Assembly: GCF_030689305.1 (NCBI RefSeq)
Contig: NZ_JAUYVM010000016.1
Coordinates: forward strand, 62,001-126,000
Direction of reading: 5' to 3'
DNA: 64,000 nt
Source of the DNA: Vibrio penaeicida
GTDB taxonomy: Bacteria > Pseudomonadota > Gammaproteobacteria > Enterobacterales > Vibrionaceae
Shown piece by piece: positions 1 through 9,036 of the stretch (its first letter is position 1; each line of letters starts with the position of its first letter). The notes under the pieces were generated by a model. The model saw only the letters and a list, made by a program, of their open reading frames with translations, made no database searches and was not told where the DNA came from. Made by a program: the position numbers and the translations under genes.

Positions 1-734
1 GTCTTAACATCATCCATGTGAATGCCGAAGACCGTTTCCTAAATGCACTTGAAGGCGAAGCTGATCCAGAAGCGAAGCGTAAGATCATTGGTCACGTATT
101 TGTAGACATCTTCGATGAAGAATCTAAGAAACTGAAGAATGCGAAGTGGCTTGCTCAGGGAACTATCTACCCAGACGTTATCGAATCTGCTGCATCTAAG
201 ACCGGTAAAGCACACGTTATCAAATCTCACCACAATGTTGGTGGATTACCAGATGACATGGAGATGGGCTTAGTTGAGCCATTGCGTGAGCTATTCAAAG
301 ATGAAGTTCGCAAGATTGGTCTTGAGCTGGGTCTTCCATACAACATGCTTTACCGCCACCCATTCCCTGGTCCGGGTTTAGGTGTTCGCGTTCTTGGTGA
401 AATCAAGAAAGAATACTGTGACTTGCTGCGCCGTGCTGACGCTATCTTCATTGAAGAGCTGCATTCTGCAGACTTGTACCATAAAGTTTCTCAGGCGTTT
501 ACGGTATTCTTACCAGTACGCTCTGTTGGTGTAATGGGCGATGGTCGTAAGTACGATTGGGTTGTTTCACTACGTGCAGTAGAAACCATCGACTTCATGA
601 CCGCTCACTGGGCGCATCTACCATACGATTTTCTTGGTAAGGTTTCTAACCGTATCATTAACGAAGTCGATGGCATCTCCCGCGTGGTTTACGATATTTC
701 AGGTAAGCCACCAGCGACAATTGAGTGGGAATAA
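1..734 (+). CDS. guaA: GMP synthase (glutamine-hydrolysing), C-terminal part
   Basis: Truncated by the window edge: the open frame runs from base 3 with no start, leaving about 243 C-terminal residues. GMP synthase aminates XMP to GMP with ATP and glutamine in the cytoplasm. The piece holds the end of the ATP-pyrophosphatase domain (KSHHNVGGLPDDM, then the PFPGPGLGVRVLGE block) and the dimerisation domain, ending in the family's characteristic IEWE. It is followed 20 bases later by a strong hairpin terminator, so guaA is the last gene of its transcript. guaB would be expected just upstream, outside the window. Confidence 0.97.
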   Translation, partial: LNIIHVNAEDRFLNALEGEADPEAKRKIIGHVFVDIFDEESKKLKNAKWLAQGTIYPDVIESAASKTGKAHVIKSHHNVGGLPDDMEMGLVEPLRELFKDEVRKIGLELGLPYNMLYRHPFPGPGLGVRVLGEIKKEYCDLLRRADAIFIEELHSADLYHKVSQAFTVFLPVRSVGVMGDGRKYDWVVSLRAVETIDFMTAHWAHLPYDFLGKVSNRIINEVDGISRVVYDISGKPPATIEWE

Positions 735-753
735 TTTCCTCTCGCTAGATATC

Positions 754-782
754 AATGCCAGCCTTCGCGCTGGCATTTTTTT
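754..782 (+). terminator. Rho-independent terminator of guaA
   Basis: A 9-bp perfect stem (AATGCCAGC at 754-762 with GCTGGCATT at 769-777) closes a 6-base loop and runs into a T tract. Confidence 0.9.
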
Positions 783-962
783 AGCTTTTTTTCATTCAAA
801 TCTCTGTTCACCCAAACCTCTGCTCACCAAGCTTCCGACTCTCCAAGTTTTTATCTGATCATTGCCACAAACTTAGTTTGCACAAGCTAGTGTCACAATA
901 AGCTTCAAAACCCTATAAAATTTTCCTGTATTTTTTATTAATAAATTTGAAGGTTATGAGAT

Positions 963-1559
963 ATGTCGACTAAGCTAGCCAACCCCGCCCCTTTGGGATT
1001 AATGGGATTTGGAATGACCACTATTTTGCTGAATATCCACAATGCAGGCTTTTTCCCAATTGATTCTATGATTCTTGCAATGGGGATTTTCTATGGTGGG
1101 TTAAGCCAAGTGATTGTCGGCATGATGTGCTTTAAGCGTGGGGATACGTTTGGTACCACTGCGTTTACATCTTATGGCTTGTTTTGGTTAACGTTAGTTG
1201 GTTGTATCGTTCTACCTTATCTAGGGCTACCAAAAAGCCCTGATCATTTTATGGGGTGGTACCTCACTTTATGGGGAATCTTTACTGCATTTATGTTTAT
1301 TGGTTCACTGTGTTACCCAATCGCAAAGCAAGTGGTGTTTGGCTCGCTGACCATTCTTTTTGCGTTACTGGCAATTCGAGATTTTACTGGAAGTGAGTTT
1401 ATCGGCTCGATTGCTGGTTTTGAGGGGATATTCTGCGGAGCGAGTGCCATCTATTTTGCGATGGCTCAAGTACTCAACAACGAATATGGCAGAACCATTT
1501 TGCCAATTGGTGAGAAAAAGCCTTCACCAAAAATCAATACCGAACAAATTGCTGCTTAA
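963..1559 (+). CDS. satP: Acetate/succinate uptake transporter, SatP (GPR1/FUN34/YaaH) family
   Basis: A 198-residue inner-membrane protein with about six hydrophobic segments. The N-terminus carries the family signature NPAPLGLMGFGMTT, followed by the usual short loops and a TFGTTAFTSYGLFW segment. Family members such as E. coli SatP (188 aa) are proton-coupled acetate/succinate importers. It stands alone between the guaA terminator and a convergent symporter gene, with an AAGG-type ribosome site a few bases before the ATG. An imperfect palindrome, CAAAC-TTA-GTTTG (868-880), lies upstream and could be an operator, but I cannot assign it. Family assignment is firm; the substrate is by homology. 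Confidence 0.9.
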   Translation: MSTKLANPAPLGLMGFGMTTILLNIHNAGFFPIDSMILAMGIFYGGLSQVIVGMMCFKRGDTFGTTAFTSYGLFWLTLVGCIVLPYLGLPKSPDHFMGWYLTLWGIFTAFMFIGSLCYPIAKQVVFGSLTILFALLAIRDFTGSEFIGSIAGFEGIFCGASAIYFAMAQVLNNEYGRTILPIGEKKPSPKINTEQIAA

Positions 1560-1593
1560 AAATGGTCGCAAGGTTACGGAAATCGGATTGGTA

Positions 1594-1620
1594 ATAAAAA
1601 GGGATAGCAAGCGCTATCCC
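1594..1620 (-). terminator. Terminator of the alanine/glycine symporter gene
   Basis: GGGATAGC (1601-1608) pairs with GCTATCCC (1613-1620) over a 4-base loop. On the minus strand the stem is followed by TTTTTATTA, so it ends transcription of the minus-strand symporter; satP converges on it from the other side. Confidence 0.8.
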
Positions 1621-1664
1621 TTATGTTGTTTACCTATTGGGTATTGTCAGGGTAAAACGAACGC

Positions 1665-3209
1665 TTATACCGAAGGTTGTTCTACGCCATCTGCCGATTC
1701 TTCGGTTGACGGCGATTTACCTGTTTTTCGTTTGTATTTTTCTTCCCAGTAAGTTGCTCCCTTAATACCAAGCTTTACTGGGTTAAACGTATATTCTGTT
1801 ACGCCTGCTTTCTGCTGCTGCTCATAATCTTTTAAGGCTTTAAGTGCCGGTTTTGCCATAAAGAAGATGATCAGAATGCCGATAATGTTGAGCCAAGCCA
1901 TTGCGCCTACGCCCACGTCACCCATTGCCCAAGCTAGGTTCGCTGTTTTTACTGTTCCGTAGAATACTGCAGACAGAATGACCAATTTAAGCGCAAACAT
2001 CATTCCGCTCAATTTGAACGTACGTCGAATGTAAGCGATGTTGGTTTCGGCAATGTAGTAGTAAGCCAAAATAGTGGTGAATGAGAAGAAGAATAAAGCA
2101 AACGCAATAAACAATTTCCCAACACCTGGTAGCGTACTTTCTATCGCCATTTGGGTGAAGACTGGACCGTTAGCGCCGATTGTTGCAGGTAGGTTTTGAA
2201 TGAGGAATTGCCCTTCAGCCCCACCATGTACGTTATAAGCACCAGTGATAAGAATCATAAATGCCGTAGCGGAACAAACGAGTAGTGTATCAATGTAGAT
2301 TGAGAAAGACTGAACCAACCCTTGTTGCGCTGGGTGGTCGACACTTGCTGCTGCAGCTGCGTGAGGACCGGTACCTTGACCCGCTTCGTTGGAGTAAACA
2401 CCACGTTTAACGCCCCAACCGATGGCTGCACCAAAGCCTGCCATTGGAGTGAAGGCATCACCAATAATCATTGAGAAGATGCGTGGAACTTCACCAATAT
2501 TAAGAAGGATGATGACAAACGCAATGACGATGTAGGCTAATGCCATGAAAGGAACGACGAATTGCGTGAAGTTAGCAATACGTTTAACACCACCAAAAAT
2601 GATGAAAGCCAAAATGATGGAAATAAAGGTGCCAGTAAAGATTTTAGCAAAACTGTAAGTACCTAGACCTGTATCTATCATCATGCCCGTACCAAATGCA
2701 GCTTCAACGGCATTACCAATACTGTTTGATTGAACGCCCGGAAGAAGAACACCACACGCAAATATAGTGGCTATAGCAAAAATCCATGCATACCATTTTT
2801 GACCCATGGCTTTTTCAATGTAGTAAGCTGGACCACCACGGAACTGACCTTCATCTTCTTCTTTGTAAATTTGCGCTAACGTTGATTCAGCGTAGGCTGT
2901 TGCGGCACCTAAGAAAGCCACTACCCACATCCAGAATACCGCTCCAGGACCACCAAATCCGATTGCCGCAGCGACACCGGCAATGTTACCCGTACCTACG
3001 CGTCCTGAAAGCGAAACTGCGAGAGCCTGAAATGAAGATATGCCTTTAGAGGAGCTTTTGCCCGATAAAAGCAAACGCCACATTTCTGAAAAATGGCGAA
3101 CCTGAACAAAGCGAGTGGTAATGGAATAGAACAAGCCAGCGCCCAAGCATAAGTAAATAAGTACTGGGCTCCATATTATTCCATTAAGAAAGTCGACGAG
3201 TGACTGCAT
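1665..3209 (-). CDS. Alanine/glycine:cation symporter (AGCS) family protein
   Basis: A 514-residue, multi-spanning inner-membrane protein. The AGCS signature is clear: VGTGNIAGVAAAIGFGGPG near residues 70-90 followed by the FWMWVVAFLGAATAYAEST helix, and SNEAGQGTGPHAAAAAS in the middle. Members couple Na+ (or H+) entry to import of alanine or glycine. The C-terminus is a charged cytoplasmic tail (about residues 465-514). It lies 361 bases downstream of dadA on the same strand, which suggests that D/L-alanine use is the shared theme, although the gap may hold a separate promoter. Exact substrate is not decided by sequence. Confidence 0.93.
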   Translation of the reverse strand: MQSLVDFLNGIIWSPVLIYLCLGAGLFYSITTRFVQVRHFSEMWRLLLSGKSSSKGISSFQALAVSLSGRVGTGNIAGVAAAIGFGGPGAVFWMWVVAFLGAATAYAESTLAQIYKEEDEGQFRGGPAYYIEKAMGQKWYAWIFAIATIFACGVLLPGVQSNSIGNAVEAAFGTGMMIDTGLGTYSFAKIFTGTFISIILAFIIFGGVKRIANFTQFVVPFMALAYIVIAFVIILLNIGEVPRIFSMIIGDAFTPMAGFGAAIGWGVKRGVYSNEAGQGTGPHAAAAASVDHPAQQGLVQSFSIYIDTLLVCSATAFMILITGAYNVHGGAEGQFLIQNLPATIGANGPVFTQMAIESTLPGVGKLFIAFALFFFSFTTILAYYYIAETNIAYIRRTFKLSGMMFALKLVILSAVFYGTVKTANLAWAMGDVGVGAMAWLNIIGILIIFFMAKPALKALKDYEQQQKAGVTEYTFNPVKLGIKGATYWEEKYKRKTGKSPSTEESADGVEQPSV

Positions 3210-3570
3210 GACTCTTTCCCTATATTGATGTTGTATTTGTGTGAAAATCGAACGATATATTAATCTTGAATGTGACTAAGTTGTTAATATTTTTATCTAA
3301 CTGTTGTTGCTATCGTGATTTAGAGCACGTATCGCTAATATTTTGCAATATAGTGGCTATAAATTGTGCGTATAGGTGGTTTGTATAATTATTATTTTTC
3401 AAAATGAATAAAGATATCGACTATGATTCTGTGTATTTTTCCATTTGGCTGTAATTTTCATTCCGTAAAAACTGATTTATTTGGAATTAAATTTCATGAC
3501 TACTGTTGTTTGAAGTTATCTTATGCCCTGAATGGTAAAATTAGCGGGTCTGTTGTTACGTATTTTTTAG
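3210..3570. other. Gene-free stretch between dadA and the AGCS symporter
   Basis: 361 AT-rich bases with no convincing reading frame; the plus-strand frame starting at 3423 is antisense to dadA for about half its length and resembles no family I know. No strong terminator is visible after dadA. The stretch probably holds the symporter's own promoter. Confidence 0.5.
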
Positions 3571-4830
3571 TTATTTACGCGCATAGCGAGAGTAGGATAA
3601 GTCCTCGTGCTCAATATCCGGTGTTTGATTGGCTACAATATCGGCCAGTAATCGCCCGGACCCGCAAGCGAGTGTCCACCCAAGTGTGCCGTGACCAGTA
3701 TTGGTGAACATATTAGACAAGGGCGTTCGCCCAATGATCGGTGTTCCGTCTGGGGTCATAGGGCGTAGCCCAGTCCAGTATTCGGCATCCGATAATCTAC
3801 TTGCCTTGGGGAAAAGGTCTGTGAGCACTTTATTAATTGTTTGAGTGCGCTTGGCCGGAAGGGTTTGGTTGAACCCAGCCAATTCTGCAGTACCTGCCAC
3901 TCGAATCCGGTTCTTAAATCGAGTAATGGCAACTTTATACGTTTCATCCATGATGGTTGAATTTGGTGCGCACTCTATGTTTTCTACCGGAACCGTTAAG
4001 GAATACCCCTTAACTGGGTAAACCGGTAAACTTACTCCTAAAGGTTTTAGCCATTGCGCAGAGTGACTACCCATGGCTACGATGTATTTATCGGCTTGAA
4101 ATTCTTGTTGAGTGGTTGTGACTCCGGTAATCACTTTTTGGTTATGCTGAATCGCTTTTACTTCTTGATTGTAGTGAAATTGAACGCCTGCATTCTTACA
4201 GTGCTGTTCCAACTGCTGGCAAAATAAAAAGCAGTCGCCAGTTTCATCATTAGGCAGATACAGCCCGCCTGTGAGTTTATGCTTTACTGCTGCTAACCCC
4301 GGTTCTTTTTCAATACATTGTTCGACATTGAGCAGGTGATGTTGAATACCACTTTTTTCTAATAGATACATGTCTTTTCCGACAGCGTCTATTTGTGCTG
4401 CACTGCGAAATACCTGCAATGTACCGAGCTCTTTTCCTTCAAATTCTAAGTCGAGAGATCGCCGTAATTCAGCCATGCTCAATTTGCTGTAATTTGCCAA
4501 TCGAAGCATTCTCGATTTGTTTTGTTGGTATTTTTCCTCAGTGCAATTTGCCAGCATTTTTAGGCTCCATCCCATCATGTTTGAATCTAACGGTGGAGAT
4601 ATTTTAAGTGGCGCATGTGTTTGAGATAGCCATTTCATGGCTTTGAATGGAACTCCAGGCGCAGCCCATGGAGCAGAGTAGCCATAAGAAAGTTGCCCGG
4701 CATTGGCAAAGCTGGTCTCCAATGCACTACATTCTTGCCTATCGATCACATCGACATCAAATCCTGCTTGTCTTAAATACCACGCGCTGGTTAAACCAAT
4801 AACACCACTTCCAATCACTAAGGCTTTCAT
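3571..4830 (-). CDS. dadA: D-amino acid dehydrogenase
   Basis: A 419-residue FAD enzyme that oxidises D-alanine and other D-amino acids to 2-oxo acids, passing electrons to the respiratory chain at the inner membrane face. Residues 1-35 form the dinucleotide-binding fold (VIGSGVIGLTSAWYL). The DadA hallmark ANAGQLSYGYSAPWAAPGVP follows at about 43-62, and the C-terminal block GLRPMTPDGTPIIGRTP is also typical. Length matches the family. A LysR regulator is divergently transcribed 138 bases away and an alanine-type symporter lies downstream. The alanine racemase dadX, its usual partner, is not in the window. Confidence 0.93.
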   Translation of the reverse strand: MKALVIGSGVIGLTSAWYLRQAGFDVDVIDRQECSALETSFANAGQLSYGYSAPWAAPGVPFKAMKWLSQTHAPLKISPPLDSNMMGWSLKMLANCTEEKYQQNKSRMLRLANYSKLSMAELRRSLDLEFEGKELGTLQVFRSAAQIDAVGKDMYLLEKSGIQHHLLNVEQCIEKEPGLAAVKHKLTGGLYLPNDETGDCFLFCQQLEQHCKNAGVQFHYNQEVKAIQHNQKVITGVTTTQQEFQADKYIVAMGSHSAQWLKPLGVSLPVYPVKGYSLTVPVENIECAPNSTIMDETYKVAITRFKNRIRVAGTAELAGFNQTLPAKRTQTINKVLTDLFPKASRLSDAEYWTGLRPMTPDGTPIIGRTPLSNMFTNTGHGTLGWTLACGSGRLLADIVANQTPDIEHEDLSYSRYARK

Positions 4831-4968
4831 TTTTTACTTGTCCGTTTTAATTCGTCTATTTCGATAGCGGTAATCTGTATGTAGTGTCTGGTGTTTACAA
4901 ATGTTTAACAATCGATAAAAATTGCATCTAGCTTTTAGAAAAATTAAACACAAAGGTTGGGTGAGAGA

Positions 4969-5868
4969 ATGGAAATTGTGAAAAGCAGCATTGTTAGCCA
5001 CCTATCGACATTCGAAGTCGCTGCGCGGGTAGGCAGTTTTACTGGCGCCTCTCGTATTCTTCACAAAACAACGGGGGCAATCAGTCAGCAAATATCACTG
5101 CTTGAAAAACAACTTGGCTTCCCTTTATTTGAGAGACATTCCCGTGGTGTTCAGCTTAATGAAAACGGTCGGATTCTTTTTGAATCGACCCAACAAGGGT
5201 TAACGGTTATACATAATGCCATCGAGGGTATACGTAGTGCTGCGAACACAGACCAAGAAATTCGCCTTAAGCTCACCCCATCGTTTGCCTATAAATGGTT
5301 AATTCCTAGGTTGCAGAATTTCTATAGCCTTTATCCTGATATTCAAATCCAGAGCTACGCTGAAGCCGCAATAGTCGATGCGTACAGTGGCGACTTTGAT
5401 TTGGCGATTGATTACGGTGTGGTTCCATACCGGGATTCTCGCGCCAGTTTACTTTTTAAAGAATCTCTTCTTCCTGTTATGTCGCCTTCCGTGATGGCGC
5501 AGTACGATTGGGAAAACGATCCCAACGTATGGGAGAAAGTCTTATTGCTGCACGATGGAATGGCTTGGCGACACGCCTCAAAGGACGTGGAATGGCAGAT
5601 GTGGATGAAGCTCAATAATATTTTTCCCAGTGAGCTAAAAGGGCATTTCTTTAACCGAGCGGATATGGCCATGGCGGCGGCAGAGGCGGGTGTTGGTGTT
5701 GCGATGGGAAGGCTATCTTTACTAGAAGAAGACATAAAAACACAAAGGCTATGTAGTCCATTTTCGGCAACACCAGTTGAAGCTGGGTATTTTTTTATTC
5801 AGCATCAAAAGAGTGAGAATATAGATAAATTTGTTTACTGGTTAAGACAAGAAGTAGGAAACGAATAA
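4969..5868 (+). CDS. LysR-family transcriptional regulator (GcvA-like)
   Basis: A 299-residue regulator with an N-terminal winged helix-turn-helix (FEVAARVGSFTGASRIL ... TTGAISQQISLLEKQLG, about residues 10-60) and a LysR substrate-binding domain. I chose the ATG at 4969 over the in-frame TTG at 4957 because GTGAGAG stands directly before the ATG and the protein then begins where family members do. It resembles the GcvA/AmpR branch. Divergent orientation to dadA suggests it controls dadA and perhaps the symporter beyond it. The inducer is unknown. Confidence 0.88.
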   Translation: MEIVKSSIVSHLSTFEVAARVGSFTGASRILHKTTGAISQQISLLEKQLGFPLFERHSRGVQLNENGRILFESTQQGLTVIHNAIEGIRSAANTDQEIRLKLTPSFAYKWLIPRLQNFYSLYPDIQIQSYAEAAIVDAYSGDFDLAIDYGVVPYRDSRASLLFKESLLPVMSPSVMAQYDWENDPNVWEKVLLLHDGMAWRHASKDVEWQMWMKLNNIFPSELKGHFFNRADMAMAAAEAGVGVAMGRLSLLEEDIKTQRLCSPFSATPVEAGYFFIQHQKSENIDKFVYWLRQEVGNE

Positions 5869-5980
5869 ATATCAACGTCTCGTTTTGTGACTGCTTTAAT
5901 CCCAACCTACACTTAAAAAGTATTTTGCATCTGGCGCCATTGGTTTGATGCCTTTTCTGAGCTTTTTAGGGCGAGTGTTT

Positions 5981-6955
5981 ATGACAACAAAAAAAACATG
6001 TAAATATTGCAATCCCGATGGTTGGCAGTGTAATGAACCAGCTGGCGAATCGGGGTTGTGCTATTGGCATGATCCTAAAGTGGATAAGAGTAACGATGAT
6101 GTAAAAGCAAAAGTTGAGCAATGGGCAAAAGATGGGAAGCCACTGGACGGATTCCAACTTTCTAGAGCCAAACTGGAAGACATTAACCTCGTGAATAGAG
6201 GAAGCAGAGAAGGGTACAAGTGCCGTGATGCGGATTTCTATCGAGCAGATTTGCGTAACGCGCATTTCTTTGGTCTCGACCTCAGGGGCTCCTCTTTAAT
6301 GAAAAGCACGTTGGCTGGGTCAAACCTGCATTGCGCACATCTTGAAAATTGCAATCTGCTTGGCGCTGATTTGAGTAGAGCTCGCCTTGAAAATGTTGAA
6401 TGGGGGGAAGAACTCCAACAAGAAAGAAAAGCTATGGACGCCATTCGACAAGGAGAGACAAAGAAATCCGTTGAGCTATGCCAAGAGGCTGAAGAAGTTG
6501 CCCGATGCATTCGAAAGCAGTGTGAGAAAGAAGGGCTTTTTGAAATTGCTGGTCATTTTTTCAAAAAGGAGATGATTTTTAGGCGTTATCAGATGCCTCG
6601 TTTTAGTTCCAAACGTATCATTTCAAAAGGCGTCGATTTGTTCTGTGGTTACGGAGAATCCCCAATTCGAGTGGTTATGTTTTCTGTGTGTTTGATCATG
6701 ATGTGCGCAATTGCCTACTTTTTTCTTGGAACAACTGCATCCAATCCTATTTACCCTAATATGCATGGTTCTATGGCGGCCTTTTTAGAGTTCCTAAATG
6801 CACTTTATTTTAGCGTTGTTACCTTTACGACACTCGGGTATGGAGATATATCGCCCATTGGGTTAGCGCGGTTTATTGCCGCTTTTGAAGCCTTCTTGGG
6901 GAGTTTTACTATGGCTCTGTTTGTTGTTGTTTTCGTTAAGAAAATGACACGTTAG
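5981..6955 (+). CDS. Pentapeptide-repeat two-TM ion channel with Cys/His-rich N-terminus
   Basis: A 324-residue inner-membrane protein from the ATG at 5981, preceded by AGGGCGAG; an in-frame TTG/ATG lies 33-36 bases upstream. Residues 7-30 hold C7, C10, C17, C27 and H30 in a small probable metal-binding knuckle. Residues about 65-140 are degenerate pentapeptide repeats (ADFYRADLRNAHF, GADLSRARLENV). A charged helical linker follows, then TM1 (about 229-249), a pore helix with the potassium selectivity filter TLGYGD (284-289), and TM2. The pore half is a classic KcsA/Kch-like 2TM unit, so K+ selectivity is likely. What the cytoplasmic N-terminal half senses is unknown. It stands alone, downstream of the LysR gene. 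Confidence 0.82.
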   Translation: MTTKKTCKYCNPDGWQCNEPAGESGLCYWHDPKVDKSNDDVKAKVEQWAKDGKPLDGFQLSRAKLEDINLVNRGSREGYKCRDADFYRADLRNAHFFGLDLRGSSLMKSTLAGSNLHCAHLENCNLLGADLSRARLENVEWGEELQQERKAMDAIRQGETKKSVELCQEAEEVARCIRKQCEKEGLFEIAGHFFKKEMIFRRYQMPRFSSKRIISKGVDLFCGYGESPIRVVMFSVCLIMMCAIAYFFLGTTASNPIYPNMHGSMAAFLEFLNALYFSVVTFTTLGYGDISPIGLARFIAAFEAFLGSFTMALFVVVFVKKMTR

Positions 6956-7050
6956 CAATACCAGTATGTGTTTGTTATCTCTAATTAACCTTTGTTAATG
7001 CTCCAAAGCGTAGTAGGACTTATATTTCCTCTGTTTCTAAAGGAGGATCT

Positions 7051-7548
7051 ATGCGCTGGAAAATTTGCACGTTCGAAAAATTGACGCAAATTGAACTTTA
7101 TCAATTACTTAAGCTCAGAGTGGATGTTTTTATTGTTGAACAAAATTCGCCCTATTCCGACTTGGATGAGAAAGATTGTGCTGAAGGTGTTATGCATGTG
7201 CTTGGGTTAGATGGTGATGAGGTTGTGGCATATTCACGTTTGTTACCACAAGGAATGGGGTATCCAGAAGAAGTTAAGCCATATTTAGGTGAGAATAAAT
7301 ACGATACCGCGATAGGACGAGTTGTAGTGAATCAGGCTTATCGAGGGAGAGGGCTTGGTGACGAATTGCTGAGAGTTTCCATAGCGGCGATGCAGCGTCA
7401 TGAATTTTCTGCACCAGTGTTTATCTCTGCTCAGTCGTATCTTGTTCCCTATTATCAAAAGCAAGGTTTTGAGGTATTTACGCCTGCCTATATGGAGGAT
7501 GGATGCGACATGAGAGGAATGCGCGCTAACGCATTTCACATACTCTAG
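7051..7548 (+). CDS. GNAT-family N-acetyltransferase, ElaA-like
   Basis: A 165-residue cytoplasmic acetyltransferase matching the ElaA subgroup. The N-terminus WKICTFEKLTQIELYQLLKLR and the stretch LRVDVFIVEQNSPYSDLDEKD are characteristic. The acetyl-CoA loop is seen as IGRVVVNQAYRGRGLGDELL (about residues 89-108), and the C-terminal AQSYLVPYYQKQGF strand is complete. An unusually good ribosome site, AAAGGAGG, precedes the ATG. Substrate is unknown for the family. No neighbour suggests a pathway. Confidence 0.88.
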   Translation: MRWKICTFEKLTQIELYQLLKLRVDVFIVEQNSPYSDLDEKDCAEGVMHVLGLDGDEVVAYSRLLPQGMGYPEEVKPYLGENKYDTAIGRVVVNQAYRGRGLGDELLRVSIAAMQRHEFSAPVFISAQSYLVPYYQKQGFEVFTPAYMEDGCDMRGMRANAFHIL

Positions 7549-7580
7549 ATACTGTTTTTTAAGATAATTTATTAACACCG

Positions 7581-8774
7581 TTAATTTGGGGCTTTTATCC
7601 AGCTATGGTACCAGCGCAATAAATTATCGATGGGTCTTGGAGTGCAAATCAAAAAGCCTTGAATGTGCATTCTTTTGTAATTACTTTCGAGGTAGTTTAA
7701 GTCTTCAATTGTCTCCATCCCTTCAGCAATCAGCGTGACATTCAGCCTTGAAGATATGTCGGCGAGAGAATTCACGACAACTTGGTTAAATTGATCGCAG
7801 TGAATGTCAGTGATTAAGCTACGGTCAATTTTTACCTCGGTAAACGGAAGGCTGCGAAGCTGATGTAAGTTGGTAAACCCAGTCCCAAAGTCATCCAGTG
7901 ACAAACCAAAGCCACGGATACGAAATCGATTCAAAGACTCCAATTGTTCAGTACTTTTTAAGGCAAATTCTTCGGTGATTTCTAAGATAACTTGTGATTT
8001 ATTGACTCCCTTAGATGTGACAATTTCATTCAAGACATCAGGATATGTCGGGTCGACCAATTGGCTGGGAGAAAGGTTGACGCTAACTTTTAATTCTTGA
8101 CCAAACTCTTTGCAAAGTGTTGGTAGATCATCGAGAGATTTTTCTAATATCTGCTGAGTAATGTCATTAAGCAATTCGTAACGCATTGCGGTAGGAATAA
8201 ACTGGCCAGGAAGAATCGCTTCAGGTATCCCGGGTTTACAAATCCTAGCAAGTACTTCGACACCGTTAACCTTATGAGATTGCGCACCAACTTTGGGTTG
8301 GTAATAGGGGGTAATGTAGCGGTTTTCGATACACTCAATGAGCTCTTCCTTTGACATTTTCTCGTAATGTACAAAGTTACGCTCTTCCATTTGTTTTAGT
8401 TTATCGAGTGCTCTTTTCAGGCTGTTTAGGTCGATTGGCTTAGAAATATTTCCCAGTAAGCAAACTTGGTGTTGTTTAGAGATATCTGCGGCTAGTTCTA
8501 TTATTCGCCTTTCCATATCGGAGATAATACAGACCCCACCTTCAAACTGCATTGCGCCTAACTGCTTAATAACCTCCATACCATCAATTTCAGGCATGTT
8601 GAGATCGGTAAAAACCGCACTGTATTTATGAGGTTGGTTACGAATTGATTCCAGCGCTTTTTTAGGGTTAGAAGAGGTCACTACGTTGGTATAGCCGAGC
8701 TCGAGAAGCATGGTTTTCATGACCATTAGAATAGCTTGTGAGTCGTCAATGACGACGATTTGTTTATGTTTCAT
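7581..8774 (-). CDS. Response regulator with EAL cyclic-di-GMP phosphodiesterase domain
   Basis: A 397-residue cytoplasmic protein. Residues 1-125 form a receiver domain with acidic pair D10/D11 and phosphoacceptor D57 (TDLNMPEIDGM). Residues about 140-395 form an EAL domain. The signature motif reads EVL rather than EAL (GVEVLARI), but the catalytic Glu is kept, as are NLSPSQL, EITEEFAL, DDFGTGF, VKID, AEGMET and the QGF loop. An active c-di-GMP phosphodiesterase gated by phosphorylation is therefore likely. No kinase is directly adjacent; the hybrid kinase at 10.8-13.9 kb is the nearest candidate partner. Confidence 0.92.
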   Translation of the reverse strand: MKHKQIVVIDDSQAILMVMKTMLLELGYTNVVTSSNPKKALESIRNQPHKYSAVFTDLNMPEIDGMEVIKQLGAMQFEGGVCIISDMERRIIELAADISKQHQVCLLGNISKPIDLNSLKRALDKLKQMEERNFVHYEKMSKEELIECIENRYITPYYQPKVGAQSHKVNGVEVLARICKPGIPEAILPGQFIPTAMRYELLNDITQQILEKSLDDLPTLCKEFGQELKVSVNLSPSQLVDPTYPDVLNEIVTSKGVNKSQVILEITEEFALKSTEQLESLNRFRIRGFGLSLDDFGTGFTNLHQLRSLPFTEVKIDRSLITDIHCDQFNQVVVNSLADISSRLNVTLIAEGMETIEDLNYLESNYKRMHIQGFLICTPRPIDNLLRWYHSWIKAPN

Positions 8775-9036
8775 ACCTACTTACACCTATAACCAACTTA
8801 CCTTTTTCATCACTGGCTTATCTGTATTTTTGTGTGCGCCAATGAGTAAATTGAAACTTTTATGTTCCATATATTAAAAACTAGTAGAAGGATCGGATAT
8901 ATCAAGCTAATTGAGTTTTCTCTTAAGCTTGAGTATAGGGGTATTAGGTTTAACACAAACCAGTAGATGATAAGAAATGGCGTTGAAGTGCGACTGTGAA
9001 TTGTCCAATATAAATAAAGGCTAGAAAGGACGCGAG

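Noticed and set aside
3423..3707. 94-residue plus-strand open frame
   Set aside because: Overlaps the dadA 3' end in antisense; low-complexity composition and no family resemblance.
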